A stretch of DNA of 64,000 bases from Hemibagrus wyckioides (Eukaryota; Chordata; Actinopteri; Siluriformes; Bagridae), in NCBI RefSeq assembly GCF_019097595.1, contig NC_080735.1:13021417-13085416 (forward strand), read 5' to 3'. Made by a program: the position numbers and the translations under genes. The notes under the pieces were generated by a model. That model worked only from the letters and a program-made list of their open reading frames with translations. It searched no databases and was not told the DNA's origin. The first letter of the stretch is position 1. Each line of letters starts with the position of its first letter. Below, piece by piece: positions 48,736 through 59,756 of the stretch.

Positions 48736-49689
48736 ATTTATTTATTTATTTAGTTTTATTGTTTTGGCTAAAAAATCTTGATTCTGTGACAGCTTGTTGG
48801 CAGAATTTCTAAATGTACATCCATTCAATTTATGGAGGTGTAGTCATGATCTCAGACTGCAGGAAATCCCTAAAAAACGCTCTCTCTATCAATAATTCTT
48901 ATTAGTCCTTAGTTTGTTTATGTTACATTTCTAACTTCAAGATCATACAGTTCAAGTCATTGACATAATTAGCGATCATCAGACTCGCTGGCATTTCGAA
49001 GACCTAGAAATTGCTTTTTGCCCGTGATTCCGGACGAACAGTTCTTTAATATTTAAGGCCACCAGTCCATAGAGGAGGGAGCAAACATATAGAGTGATTT
49101 AGATCAGAGAAAGAAGAAAGGCGAGCAGACTGATAAGACCATCAGACGTCCCCTGTGATCTCTCTCTCTCTCTCTCTCTCTCTCATACACACACACTCTG
49201 TCTCATTCCTCATATATCAAACCACAGCACTGTGTGGCCTGAATAGTGATGCCACTAAAGCAAAGTGCACACTGTGGACAAATAATACAGACCCTATATG
49301 ATCACAGCGAAAGGGAACTCTATCAGAAGGACAGGCTTTATATTAGTGATATTCAGTCGTCACTGTTGGATAGAAAGGTTTAAAATTGACACAAAAAATT
49401 GGGTGTGTTGCTCAAGTATCAATGTTTTGGTCAATATGTTTCCAAACGATAAATATTTGCTAGCAAAAAGGTACCTCAGTGTGTAAGTCAGTGAAAGTGA
49501 GGCATGTACTGCTGGGATCAAAAACCAAATAAATCTTAGTGTCCTTTACATAAAATCCATTAGAACTGATAATTACAACTCACTTGCCAATAACACCATT
49601 TAAAAAAACCCACTCACCCCCAAAACACAGATGTTAGCAAAGGGTTTTTTCCCTTTCTTTTCTTGTCTATTCTAAAACATTTTTTTTCG
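48736..49689. other. Intergenic; CT array at 49159-49184
   Basis: TTTA run near 48733-48752 and a CT array at 49159-49184. No gene seen. Confidence 0.4.
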
Positions 49690-50260
49690 TTAGCTAATTA
49701 ACGTGGAGGCAGTAAAGTAATGAGTTCTCTCTGTCGGCTCTTCTCTTTTTAAAAGAGGAGCCTTGCCTATGATCTGCACAGGGCCACACCATCAGGACAT
49801 TGTCAAGGCAAACAATAGCCTTATCTGGCCCCTATTCAAGCCACCTGATTAGTTGGGAAAAATAGGAAAAGAAAGAAAAGGCCATGTCCTTGCCCGGTAG
49901 CTGTAAATGTCAGCAAAAGGCCAGGGGACCCACCGTATCTTTATATATGTTAGCATATTTTACAGACGGCCTTCCCTCTACGTAGATGACATGTCAACCT
50001 TGGCATGGCGGATACGCTCCTGGCAGTATCAGAAACCTAGGAAAGCCTCCAAAGAGACAGGATTGAAAAAGGTCTGTAAAAAAAAAAAGGATTTCACGCT
50101 TTCGCAAACTATGCAGAAATATAATGACACTCTTTTAATTTCCCGCTGCAGGACTGTGGAGGAGATTTTAAGGATTTTAACCCATCAAATAAAAATAGCA
50201 GAGCCATGGGATAATGTAAAGTACATCAGCACGACTGATGTATTGTGGGTGTAACATTTG
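49690..50260. promoter_or_regulatory. Candidate non-coding regulatory island, about 570 bp
   Basis: The longest uninterrupted non-repetitive stretch in this part. It contains GTTAGCTAATTAACG, ACAATAGCC, CACCTGATTAG, TTTCGCAAACTATGC and CCCATCAAATAAAAATAGC. A 115-codon plus-strand frame (49907-50254) is open but basic, without a domain, and ends at random. A cluster of homeodomain and SOX-like words argues for regulatory DNA. Confidence 0.35.
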
Positions 50261-51059
50261 ATGGTAACTGAATTTTATTAACAGCATTAACTGCTGGAAA
50301 AAGACTGAGGAGAAAGAAAAAAAAAAACCTGTGTTAACCTATGACAGCATGATCAATCCCCACTTATGATGAAACCTCAATTAACATAACAATTTAGGAT
50401 AACAGGCCATTAGCAGGGCACGAATTAAGGGATTATTAGCAGCTAATTTTCCACCAATTTACCATGTTAGAGAATAATTAGAGGGCACCAGAGATTTTCT
50501 AGCCTGTCTAAAGGGAATTCTTGCACAGAGTTCTTCTGGGAACACTGAGTAATATACAGTATAAAAGATAAGGTTGGTTTTTTTTTTTTTTGCTTTGTTT
50601 TTCTTTCGCAAAGGATGAAGCAGGATGTGCCCAGATCTGACCTGGTGCACTATAACAAGATTGTAAAGAATGCAGAGTTAATTTTCAGACAGCGTAAAAG
50701 AGGCTAAAAGGAAACCCATAACACAATGACATCAACAAGGCTTCACTCTGAAAGCATGTAGTCTTAGCATGTCATTTGGTATAAATGTCAAAATAGGTTT
50801 GCTTGTTGGCCAGAACACAAGCTAATCACCATCGGACATCAAACATCAAAAACGTTTTTTTCCCCCCTCATTGTAGTTACATTCAGTTCACAGTTGATCA
50901 TCCAATAAATTTAATATACCGTTAAACAATTTAACCCCATTAAACTCAATCAACCGTGACAGAATAACTTTTATCGGCATTGCATTCTCAAGCAGATCCA
51001 CACGTCTTCTCATTTTGTTGCTCTGAGGTAACTGAGCAGGTGTCTCCACCGTTGGCCTC
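50261..51059. other. Intergenic; homeodomain-rich patch at 50385-50460
   Basis: 50385-50460 has AATTAACATAACAATTTAGG, GGATTATTAGCAGCTAATTT and related words. It is probably part of the same regulatory landscape as its neighbours. No gene. Confidence 0.3.
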
Positions 51060-51400
51060 CCTGGCTAAACCCTCAACACACTACTTCTATTCACAAGCTA
51101 GTTAGCGACTCAATTACTAGCAGGACACAAAAAAGCTCCAGGCCGAAAAACCTGGGGCCACCCACAATCTCCTAGCCGACAAAAGATGTCTCTGTCCCCA
51201 CCACAGGAGCCCCCCTCGAGTGGCCAGTCGACATCAGGAACCCCACAGTGATCATTCGGGTGCACAGCGTTACAACTCGCTACACCGCTAATTATTCCAG
51301 CAGATTAGCACGCCAATTATTATTGTACTTGTGCTAATTAGGAATTATTAAAAGCATTTATCAATTAGTCCTCGCAGCTTGGCCTGGATGGGAGAAGCTT
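51060..51400. promoter_or_regulatory. Candidate enhancer with dense homeodomain words
   Basis: Within 51285-51368 occur CTAATTATT, GATTAGCAC, CCAATTATTATTGTAC (ATTGT is SOX-like), GTGCTAATTAGG, AATTATTAAAAG and TCAATTAG, about six TAAT/ATTA cores in 80 bp. The preceding 220 bp is balanced and non-repetitive, with CTCGAGTGG and GTCGACATC. No open frame. This is the densest homeodomain cluster outside microsatellites. Confidence 0.42.
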
Positions 51401-51849
51401 ATTAAAATGGCTTGAAATACATAGAAGTGAAGGAGAGCCTTCAGGACAGAGGGGTTTGTAACATGACAAGCTGCATTGTAGCCTTATTAAATTAAAAAGG
51501 AACAACTGCATATAGCTTCTATAGAGTAAGTGATAATGGGTAAGTGTATATGATTAATGTTGTGGGGAAAGAAGTAGGATCAAGTATGCATTTAATAATA
51601 TAAAAATGTAATTATTGGGAAATTGCTGTTGTATAAGAGGAATGAAATCATTCTTTATTTCCCATGATGGAGAATAATCAGCTTTAGGTTGATATGACAT
51701 TGGGACACATCACACAGCTCACTTCCTGTTCTATAAACAATTTCACTAACCATTTTTGTGCTGTGTATAACTCAGAAATTTGACACACGTTGCTTTTAAA
51801 ACATGTCTTATTTTATAGAGTAAAAATATGCAAGAGCTCCTCCCATGTG
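51401..51849. other. Intergenic, nothing recognised
   Basis: No gene or known repeat. Confidence 0.4.
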
Positions 51850-52000
51850 GTGAAGCAGAAAATCGAGGGCTAATCACAAGTTTGAATCTCGATGATACCG
51901 CAGCCATCTGTGGCCAGGAGTCAAGGGAACAAAATTGGCCGTGTGGGAGGCATGGCATACTGTCTCTGACCTGTCAATCACTCTGACACTAGCCCAGGAC
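51850..52000 (+). mobile_element. tRNA-derived SINE-like copy
   Basis: Same family as 40600-40750. It shares AAGTTTGAATCTCGATGATA (B-box region), GCAGCCATCTGTGGCCA, GGCATGGCATACTG and CCTGTCAATCA in order. It is followed directly by a MITE at 52021. Confidence 0.6.
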
Positions 52001-52020
52001 TGGACAATCATATCTGTGAA

Positions 52021-52166
52021 GCGCCGGTGTGGATGCAGGTTTTCATTCCAATCAAGCAGGAGACACACCAGATTCCACCTGTTTAATCACCTGATCTTGG
52101 CTTTCAGTAGACTCAGGTGTGGCTTCTACTTGGTTGGAATTAAAACCTGCACCTACACTGGCCCTT
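52021..52166. mobile_element. Palindromic MITE
   Basis: The left arm GCCGGTGTGGATGCAGGTTT plus TCATTCCAA is mirrored by TTGGAATTAAAACCTGCACC and TACACTGGCC at the right. The centre reads ACCTGTTTAATCACCTGATC. The whole unit can fold back on itself. It is a common short non-autonomous DNA element of fish, with a second decayed copy at 28758-28872. Confidence 0.75.
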
Positions 52167-53394
52167 TCTGGAGGCAGTAGTGGACACTAGTGTGATCATG
52201 GGAAGAGTATGTGGAAAAGGACAAATAGCACTTTAATCCAAGTATGTTCCTCTGCCCTGTGGCACAACATGAGCAGGTGCTGACAAAGCAGTATCATTCA
52301 TATAAGACATGGACTACTGATTTATTTATTTTTATTTCATTATTATATAGATATTTCCTTTTTCTTGTTTCTTTCATGATCTTTTGTCCTTTAGCCCATA
52401 TATTTCCAACAGACTGCAGGTATTGGAGTCTCAGAAGCTCCCATTAGAACACCTCTTTTTCTAGTTCTCTTGTTTGCCCCTGAATGATGTTCCCATTCAC
52501 AGAATTCTGTAATGCAGGTGGAGTAATGCTGAGGAACTACACCCCTACTGGAGCGTCACTCACTCAGCCACTCCTCGAGCCGTTCCAGTGTATTCAGATA
52601 AGTCCTTTCAATCACATCAATGCATTGTGGGTAAGCAGGCCACTGATGGGGCATGAAGAAAGAAAGTACGAATGGGAAGTAGCAGGGGGTGGGGGGGTGG
52701 GTGTTATGGTAGTGGAGGAAAAAACCCGTTAGGCAGTACATTTTTCTAGTAGCGTTCTTCATTACGAACAGAGACCTGTGATTAGCTTGGCTTCAATAAG
52801 GGTGGTCAGGAGACGCATACCAATTAGGTTACTGTGAGCACTTTGGGTCACATTGCTATGGAAACCAAACCTAGCCCCCTACCCCCCCCCCAGTACTTAC
52901 ACACACAATCACAAATACCACCCAAACAGTTTTCATATAACCCCCTTTTTTATAGTCAGGGTAATGAGGGGAAGTCCAAAGAAAGGTCTGGAAAGCAACT
53001 GAAGTGTCGGCAAGCTCATAAACAGAGGAGCTGTCGCCCAGTTCATTGTCCTGTTAAGGTTATTTTAGGTCATTTTTTTGTACAAGAAAGAGACAAACCA
53101 AAGTTTAGAGTTTTATGGAAGCACAGCATTGTCTGGATTGAAAAGTCAAGTTTGATGGTCTGCAACACTGCGTGAGTTCCAGCTTGGAATTTTTTAAGCA
53201 GACCAGATTTAAAGCTTAGCTCACTGTACACATCAGAAGACGTAATAATTCCTCATAATATTTGATTATTTCTTCCTGCAGAGGTATTAAGACTTGATTG
53301 GTCAGAGAAAATAGCATGGATATTGAAATCTTCCTGTCTGTGTCTCTTTCTCTCTTTCTTCTTACTTATTACTTTTCTTTTCTTTTTCACTTTT
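52167..53394. other. Intergenic, nothing firm
   Basis: 52684-52700 is G-rich and 52880-52892 C-rich. Frames here lack domains. Confidence 0.4.
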
Positions 53395-53545
53395 CATGTC
53401 AGGATGGTGGCCTCCTGAGTCAACACTGTCAGCTCAGCTCCACTGGGACTCCTGCTTTAATCGCTTTAATTAATTTCCAATCAAGCAACAGTAAACCAAT
53501 CAACGGGATGCCAAAAATGGTGACAACTCAGTTATGAACACGAGC
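53395..53545. promoter_or_regulatory. Candidate non-coding regulatory island
   Basis: CTTTAATCGCTTTAATTAAT, then TTCCAATCAAGCAACAGT and AAACCAATCAACGGG give several homeodomain and CCAAT words in a non-repetitive block. No exon. Confidence 0.3.
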
Positions 53546-54480
53546 AACGAGGGAACTGATATCCAAGAAGAGGAGGAGGACCACGAGAGAAAATCAATTG
53601 TGGGAAGAAATGTATAGAAAAAGCTCAGCACCGTGCTTTTTGTTTTTTTTTCCTAGAAGCGTGTGCATCAACAGTGTGAAAATGGTTTCCTCCACTCAAG
53701 GACAGCATCTCTTTCAGAATATAAGCATTCATCATGCACTGAGCAGTGTTTATTGATGTATAGTATATACCAAATACCATTCGCATTGCTACAAAATTTG
53801 CTACCATCTCAAGGCCGGAAAAAAACATGATAAGATTAGAAATTAGATAAGCACAGACCATTCACTTTGTCTACTTATTTCTGGCTAAAAGAGATGGAAA
53901 AAATAAAAGTTGACTTACTCGTCTACCTATTCACCAACCTGTTAAGATTAATTAAGCTTGGACTAAGGTCATACTCAGACTAGATGCCTCAGCTGCCAAG
54001 ACACTGTGACTCACATGTGTCAGACTCACTGATTAAGGAATGTTGTTTTTTAGCCTTCTATAAAGAGGAGCAAAATCCCTAATCAAATAAAATGATTATT
54101 TTTTAGTAAATTAAGTAGAAATAAGAATGAAAAAAATAACACTTTAAAAAAGAATAATCAATCTAGTCAGCTAGTAAGTTTCTTAGAAACTTACTATTTT
54201 TTTAAATGCCTCTGCGATGATAACTCAAAACTATTCAAAGAAAATGATTTAAACTCAAGTAATAACACACGGTCTGTGTATAGTCTGTGAATAAACCTGT
54301 ACATTACATTCAGCATTTACTCTTTGCCAGCTAATGCCTCAAAAACACTTAGCAGTTAACGCCATTATAGAGACAATTTACTGCAACATGTTTTCTCAAG
54401 AGCGAAGAGTCCTTGTACATGTATATGTCTACATGCGTAAGTGTGCACCTATTCTTTTCGAGAGTCTGCAGGAAAAATAC
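53546..54480. other. Intergenic, nothing recognised
   Basis: No gene or known repeat. Confidence 0.4.
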
Positions 54481-55350
54481 ACTGCTCGAAAAGGGAACAC
54501 TTAATCATCACAGTATAAAACCAAGTTAATTAAACTTCAGGGATAATAATCTGTCCAGTTAGAAAGTATAAGTGATATAAGTTTCAACTGCTTTGCTGCA
54601 AATGAAAGTGATAACAGGTGAACTGGAAAGGTGACGCCAAGACAAACCCCTAAAAGGGAATGGTGACCCACAGAGAGTTGCTCTATGCTTATCCTTCCTG
54701 ACTCTAGTTTTGTGTTTTGTAAGGGTCCTTGTGGCATGAAATAGAAATAGCCTTTATTTGTCACATATACATTAGAGCATAGTGAAACTTTTTCTTCGAA
54801 TATCCCATCCTTGGAGGTTGGGGTCAGAGCACAGGGTCAGCCATGATACAGCACCCCTGGAGCAGAGAGGGTTAAGGGCCTTGCTCAAGGGCCCAACAGT
54901 GGCAACTTGGCGGTGCTGGGCCTTGAACCCCTGATCAATGGCCCAGAGCCTTAACCACTTGAGCTACCACCACCTGCATGAGGCAGTACCAATCAGGTTG
55001 GACAGGTAGTCCAGCTCCTACCCTACCCAGGAGGGCACATCCATACATGGCATTGCATTAGAAGGAGGATTTGGTGTGTTTCCCAGCACAGTTTCAAGAC
55101 CATAGGGGAAATATCAGCTGGACAGGGCTTTAGAAAGACAACAGGACCAGTATTTGCTCCTTTGTATGAGGAGGAACAGGAGGAGCACTGCCAGAGCCCT
55201 ACAAAATGACCTTTAGCATGGTACTGATGTGCAAGTTTCTGACCAAACTCTCAGATGTAGAATCCATGAGCCTGTACTTACTGCTCAACACCATGGAGCT
55301 CTAAAGATATTTACCAGAGAGCAGGAGAATTGACATGTGACTGAGAAGAA
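54481..55350 (+). mobile_element. Tc1/mariner-like relic, interrupted by a SINE
   Basis: Starts with the family's terminal ACTGCTCGAAAAGGGAACAC. After the SINE it continues TAGTCCAGCTCCTACC, GGAGGGCACATCCATACATG, GAGGAGCACTGCCAGAGCCC and ACAAAATGACC, which follows the transposase-coding order of a well-known fish element. The sequence is lost after about 55350, so the catalytic half and right end are missing. Multiple stops break the coding region. Confidence 0.75.
54740..54975 (-). mobile_element. tRNA-derived SINE inserted in the Tc1 relic
   Basis: On the minus strand the head reads GTGGTAGCTCAAGTGGTTAA (A box) and GGGGTTCAAGGCCC (B box), then GCCCTTGAGCAAGGCCCTTA. The tail ends TGACAAATAAAGGCTATTTC. 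GCATGA flanks it on both sides (54734-54739 and 54976-54981), the target-site duplication. Removing it restores the Tc1 order, so the SINE is the younger insertion. Confidence 0.82.
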
Positions 55351-55399
55351 GGAAAGCACTTTGTCCTGAAAACTTTCCCATGGTTGAGGGAACTTATAT

Positions 55400-55572
55400 T
55401 TAAATTTCTGGCATTTAGCAGATGCCCTTTATCCACAGCAATTTACAATTTTTACACAACTGAGCAATTGAAGGGTAAGGGCCTTGCCCAGGGGCCAAGC
55501 AGACCTGGGATTCAAACTCACAACCTTCCAAACAGTAGTCCAATGCCTTAACCACTAAGCTTCCACATCCCA
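55400..55572 (-). mobile_element. tRNA-derived SINE with L2-type tail
   Basis: On the minus strand: TTAGTGGTTAAGGCATTGGA (A-box region), GTGAGTTTGAATCCCAGG (B box), GGCCCTTACCCTTCAATTGC, then the tail ending GCATCTGCTAAATGCC. A full-length member in which only a few bases are lost. Confidence 0.8.
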
Positions 55573-55599
55573 CTTGATCTATGTGGAGCACCCATCATA

Positions 55600-55830
55600 C
55601 AAGTCCCTGTAAATGAACTGTTGCTATAGAAACAATAATGTACTAGAGTGAGAGCATTAATATACATCTGTCATTTATGTCAGAAGTGCTGTTATAGAAA
55701 ATACCTCCTGCTTCACGAATTCAACAGCTCAGTGCTGTAATGAATTATCTCAAACATTAATGTTCTGGTTCAGTAATCTGATTGGACAAATGGAGTTCCA
55801 TGAGTGTCTATATTTATATTTAACATACTA
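55600..55830. mobile_element. Dispersed repeat, GTTGCTATAGAAACA family
   Basis: Shares TGTTGCTATAGAAACAATAA and the following spacing with 48575, and ends GATTGGACAAATGGAGTTCC. Non-coding. Confidence 0.55.
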
Positions 55831-56324
55831 GGAAATTTCACTTTAGTTATCATTTCGTTTGTCTGTCTTCACCACATAAAACACCACTGAAATCGTTACT
55901 ACATGAACAGACAGGCCATACCATTAATTTTGCCTTTAATATATAACTTTTGACTTAAAGTATGAACGCTCGTGAGAAACGAAGATGAAAAGAAAGAAGG
56001 GAAGCCAATTTCACCTGAAGCGCCTTTACCAGGCATTTTGTGCAAATCAAAATGAGCTAGCTAGATGGGTAGCACCTTCAGCATTTATTAGCAAAATAAA
56101 CAGAACATTTGGCTATATTTATATTCTGTCTGAAATGCTACATACTCAACATTAATTATTTGTTTAGAGAACTGTTACATAAAAGCAGTATCATCCTCGC
56201 AATCGCGCCATTCTACTGAATACCACCGCGGCTTGTGCCTACAAATATTCAGTATAACCTCGCTTCTTGCTTGTGCAATATTGCTTAAACAAGTTTACCA
56301 GAGGAAATGAGATTTCATTCTGAT
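55831..56324. other. Intergenic, nothing recognised
   Basis: No gene or known repeat. Confidence 0.4.
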
Positions 56325-56775
56325 TATCAGCATAATCCACATATCAGACTGTCTCATGACCCGAGGTAAAAGTCTCTCCAGAGATTTTCACTCCTCAGAT
56401 CTCTGTTCACACTGGCATCAGTGAGGGGAACCATCTCTGATTTATTCAGTCACTTTTGTTATTCATTCAACTAAATTTCTCATTATTTTATTACATCATT
56501 TAAACCTTGTCCTCTGTAATCCGTACAGAATTTGACAGTGTCACCGGAATTTCATACATTTCTGGCATTTGCCAGATGCCCTTGTCAAAAGCAACTTACA
56601 AGGTGTCTCATTTTTATACAACTGAGGGTTAAAGGACTTGTTTGGGGCCCAGCAGCGGTAAATTGCTGGACCTGGGATTCAAACTCACAGCCTTCCTAGC
56701 AGTACTCCAACACCTTAACCACTAAGCTACCACATCCCCACAATTTTTATGGAATCTGAGTACAACTTAAATTGT
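56325..56775 (+). repeat. Copy A of a 430-bp direct duplication
   Basis: Aligns nearly end to end with 59757-60178: GAGGTAAAAGTCTCTCC, ATCTCTGTTCACACTGGCAT, CAGTGAGGG, TTTTATTACATCATTTA, CCTTGTCCTCTGT, CAGAATTTGACA, then the embedded SINE, then GGAATCTGAxxACAACTT. The copies are in the same orientation, 3.4 kb apart. Confidence 0.88.
56553..56742 (-). mobile_element. tRNA-derived SINE with L2-type tail, in duplication copy A
   Basis: Minus-strand head TTAGTGGTTAAGGTGTTGGA, B box GTGAGTTTGAATCCCAGG, tail ending GGGCATCTGGCAAATGCC. Confidence 0.8.
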
Positions 56776-57419
56776 CTTTTCACCAAGGTGCACAGCTATC
56801 TAACAAGAAGTGTGACGTTCACTGTGCAAAGAAATCCGGTTTAAATCTTAAACATCTGACAGACAGCAGATCTAAGGTTATGAAGCAGCGTACAAATATT
56901 TTTATTTCATTTTGTTCAGCATACTGTATTTGTGTGTTCTTTATATAGATCTGTTATAGTGTTTACCTTTGGCCGAATATTTCAGTCTGATTCAGCCTCA
57001 GAGATGTCTCCCAGTCCACCAAAACACACATAACAGATGAGAAAAATGAAGCAGCATATACATGTCTTACAAACTGTATACAAATGTCACACCCTAAGTA
57101 GAAATGATTCAAAAAGGCACTTCTACTCTTCGTCGGCTTACCTGAAGCTTAACAAACTGGAGTTTGTGTCTGAAGTGGCATTTTACCACATAGTTTATAT
57201 TCATTGGTGTCAATAATCTATGAGATACTGTCTCCTACTTAGTACAAATCTCTATCATTTTTGGCAAGTTCACTAACATGAGGCATATCTCTGAAGATGA
57301 CATGAAATAACTGAAATGATAAGATGATTACCACAATCTATATGATCTGCACATTCTATTTAGCATTGGGGGGAAAAAAAATTGTTTTTTTATTATATAA
57401 TTGGTTTGGTAATTTTTGG
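56776..57419. other. Intergenic, nothing recognised
   Basis: No gene or known repeat. Confidence 0.4.
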
Positions 57420-57600
57420 ACCTAATTCCACTGATGAGGTTTCAACCCTCCCCATGAAAGAAAGCTCTTAATTGATTGCCAGAATCAAACAATGCTAATT
57501 GGGTTTCTGCCGAGTCCTTTAATCATAATTCAGATGAGTGCCTATAATTAATCTAACGAACGACCGCCTGACCGTGACTGGAATGGGAACTGATAGTTTG
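57420..57600. promoter_or_regulatory. Candidate enhancer with SOX-homeodomain composite
   Basis: AACAATGCTAATT at 57488-57500 joins a SOX word (AACAATG) directly to a homeodomain/POU-like word. Around it lie CTTAATTGATTGCC, CTTTAATCATAATTCAG and CTATAATTAATC, all within 120 bp of non-repetitive DNA. SoxB1 genes often respond to SOX-POU composites, so autoregulation is a reasonable inference. Confidence 0.42.
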
Positions 57601-58610
57601 ATGAAGAGCGGGAGAAGTGAGAGGAGGATGAGCGAAGCCGGTGGATGTGGTTTTTCCTTCTCCGTCTTCGAGTGGATGGTGAACTGAATCAGGAACTGAA
57701 GCTCTGATAAAATCAATGACCTTGGCATGAAATAGTGCAGAAGGAATGTTTAAGTCTAGATGTTTCATGTTTCACCAACTTTTGACTCTTTTCTCATACC
57801 AGTGAAAGCTAAACAACCTACACACTCAGAACAAACCTGCTCGTTGTTTAATATTAATTTAACGTGCAGTTTTGGCTTAATGAGAGGGTTTTTACTGGAG
57901 CTTGATGAGATTTTTAATCACAGTTCTATACTTTTATATTTTCACAGAAAATTTCTATACCTTCTACACCTACATTTACATTTACACCTACCTATACCTT
58001 CTATACCTACATTTTTCTGAACCATTTATGTGCAGTGTCCACCACAGTTGTCCCTTTTTAAGTTGTTACTATAAAAACAACAGTATTTTAGAATGAGGGC
58101 ATAAATGTAGCTACTATCAGAGCTGCTCTAATCGAGAGTTGGTATGATTACTGAATGCAACGATTTTAAACTCTCAATAGATATTGATTTGGGCTTTAAT
58201 ACAAGAAATATTGTTGGATATGGAGTCTTGTCACTAGAGTAAACATAATTGACAATTTTTCTGTGTTTTTGTATTGTTGTGTTTGAAATTGTAGTAGTAT
58301 ATTAAATAAAACGCCAATATACTGGTATAGAGATGATGTATATGATGCAATATACTGTTATGTGTTATGTTATATACGATATATGCAGGGACTAGGAATC
58401 ATTTTGGAGATGAGTTCTGACACAGTGTGTTTTGGATTTTATTCCAAAACGTACAAAAACAATACGGTCATCAACTTTACAAATGAGCCGAAATTCCTAA
58501 AATTTCATTCCAGTCAGCTCGCCATCATTGCGATTCTGATGAATTGCACTTAAATGCAGTTGGAAACCCATTGGTGGAGAATCGTATATTTTGAAAGACA
58601 AGGCAAAAAA
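57601..58610. other. Intergenic; weak repeat copy at 58025-58140
   Basis: 57960-58015 has short TACATTTACACCTA-type repeats. 58025-58140 is a decayed member of the GTTGCTATAGAAACA family. No gene. Confidence 0.4.
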
Positions 58611-59115
58611 ATGTGCACATTGCGATGAAATTGCAAGATGCTTTCAGACTACAAACAAAGCGACTCTTTCAGTAGACATGGTTTAATTAAACCGCAGTGG
58701 AACATCAAGTACACTACTTTCTCTTTCTATCTCTCTGTCTCTCTCTAAAACCAAGTCTGTTTCTCTCATTCTGCCAAGTATTAACGTCGTGTGCTTGTCA
58801 CTTTGCCCAGATGGAATTAAGAAATGCGAAATGAAATAGCTGTCGCATAATGGTGGAATTTCACTGAAATTTGGCACGAAAGTGATGAAGGCAAAAACGC
58901 TGCATTAAAAAGAAGGGAGAGAAAAGGGTAAAATAAGAGACACATAAAAAAAAAAAAAAAGAAAGTGTCACATCATTAGAAATGGAAGTGGCGGATATGT
59001 GGAGGGGGTGTGATTCTGAAATGAAGGGGAAGAGCGAGTGAAAGAGAGATTTGGGAATCTGAATCGGTCTTAAAGGAGGTAATTTACACATGCAAATGAA
59101 GCAGGATGCAGAACA
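58611..59115. promoter_or_regulatory. Candidate non-coding regulatory island
   Basis: Contains AAACAAAGCG (SOX/TCF-like) near 58654, the 14-bp palindrome GGTTTAATTAAACC at 58680-58693, and octamer ATGCAAAT at 59090-59097. The middle has a CT-rich stretch and an A-run at 58948-58960. No domain in the open frames. Confidence 0.3.
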
Positions 59116-59289
59116 AATAAAGCTTGTAGTAGGCCAACTACTGTAAACTGGCATATTCACATATTCAACACAACATTATCCCACACAGGTTGACTTACAA
59201 TAACTAGAAAATTCAATGACCCAATAATGACGGCATTCACAAACAATCAAAACATTACTTAAGTAAATGCACCGTGTTACTACCAAACT

Positions 59290-59655
59290 AAGGACGTGAT
59301 ACAACAGTGTCAGAACAGCAACACTGAGGAGGATGCAGGTGCAGGTTCACGTGGTTTATTATTAGGCAAACTCAAAAACTCTGAACGGGTCAGACGGTCA
59401 GCAAACAGTCAGAGGGAATAGGCAGAATCAAAAACCATGAGCAAATACAGTCATGAACCAGAAACAATAGAAGGATTGGCATGGACAGAAGACTAGGGAA
59501 ACTGAACGTATGCTTCACAGCGAGGCTTCAAAGAGGTTTAGAAGGTGCATGGTATGAATGAGACAATGAGCAACAGGTCAGGTGCAATCAAAAATATGGT
59601 GAGTGTCAGTGTAGGAGTGCAAGTGTGCTGTGGTGAAGTGGAGTGCACTGTGTTA
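59290..59655. mobile_element. Possible dispersed repeat, class uncertain
   Basis: The style GTTCACGTGGTTTATTATTA, GGGTCAGACGGTCAGCAAAC, CAGAATCAAAAACCATGAGC, ending in GTGTAGGAGTGCAAGTGTGC recalls the repeats of fish genomes that list many CAGxxxAACC words, but I cannot name it or find a second copy here. Confidence 0.35.
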
Positions 59656-59756
59656 TGGGAAATGACATCTGTTTAGTGCTCAAAATATTTGCATCTATAT
59701 TTATTTTTAGATTTATACCGGAAGTGGGTGTGGTCTACCCACTCAATCCACATATA

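Noticed and set aside
49907..50254. 115-codon plus-strand frame
   Set aside because: Basic, domainless translation with no splice or promoter context; kept only as part of a regulatory candidate.
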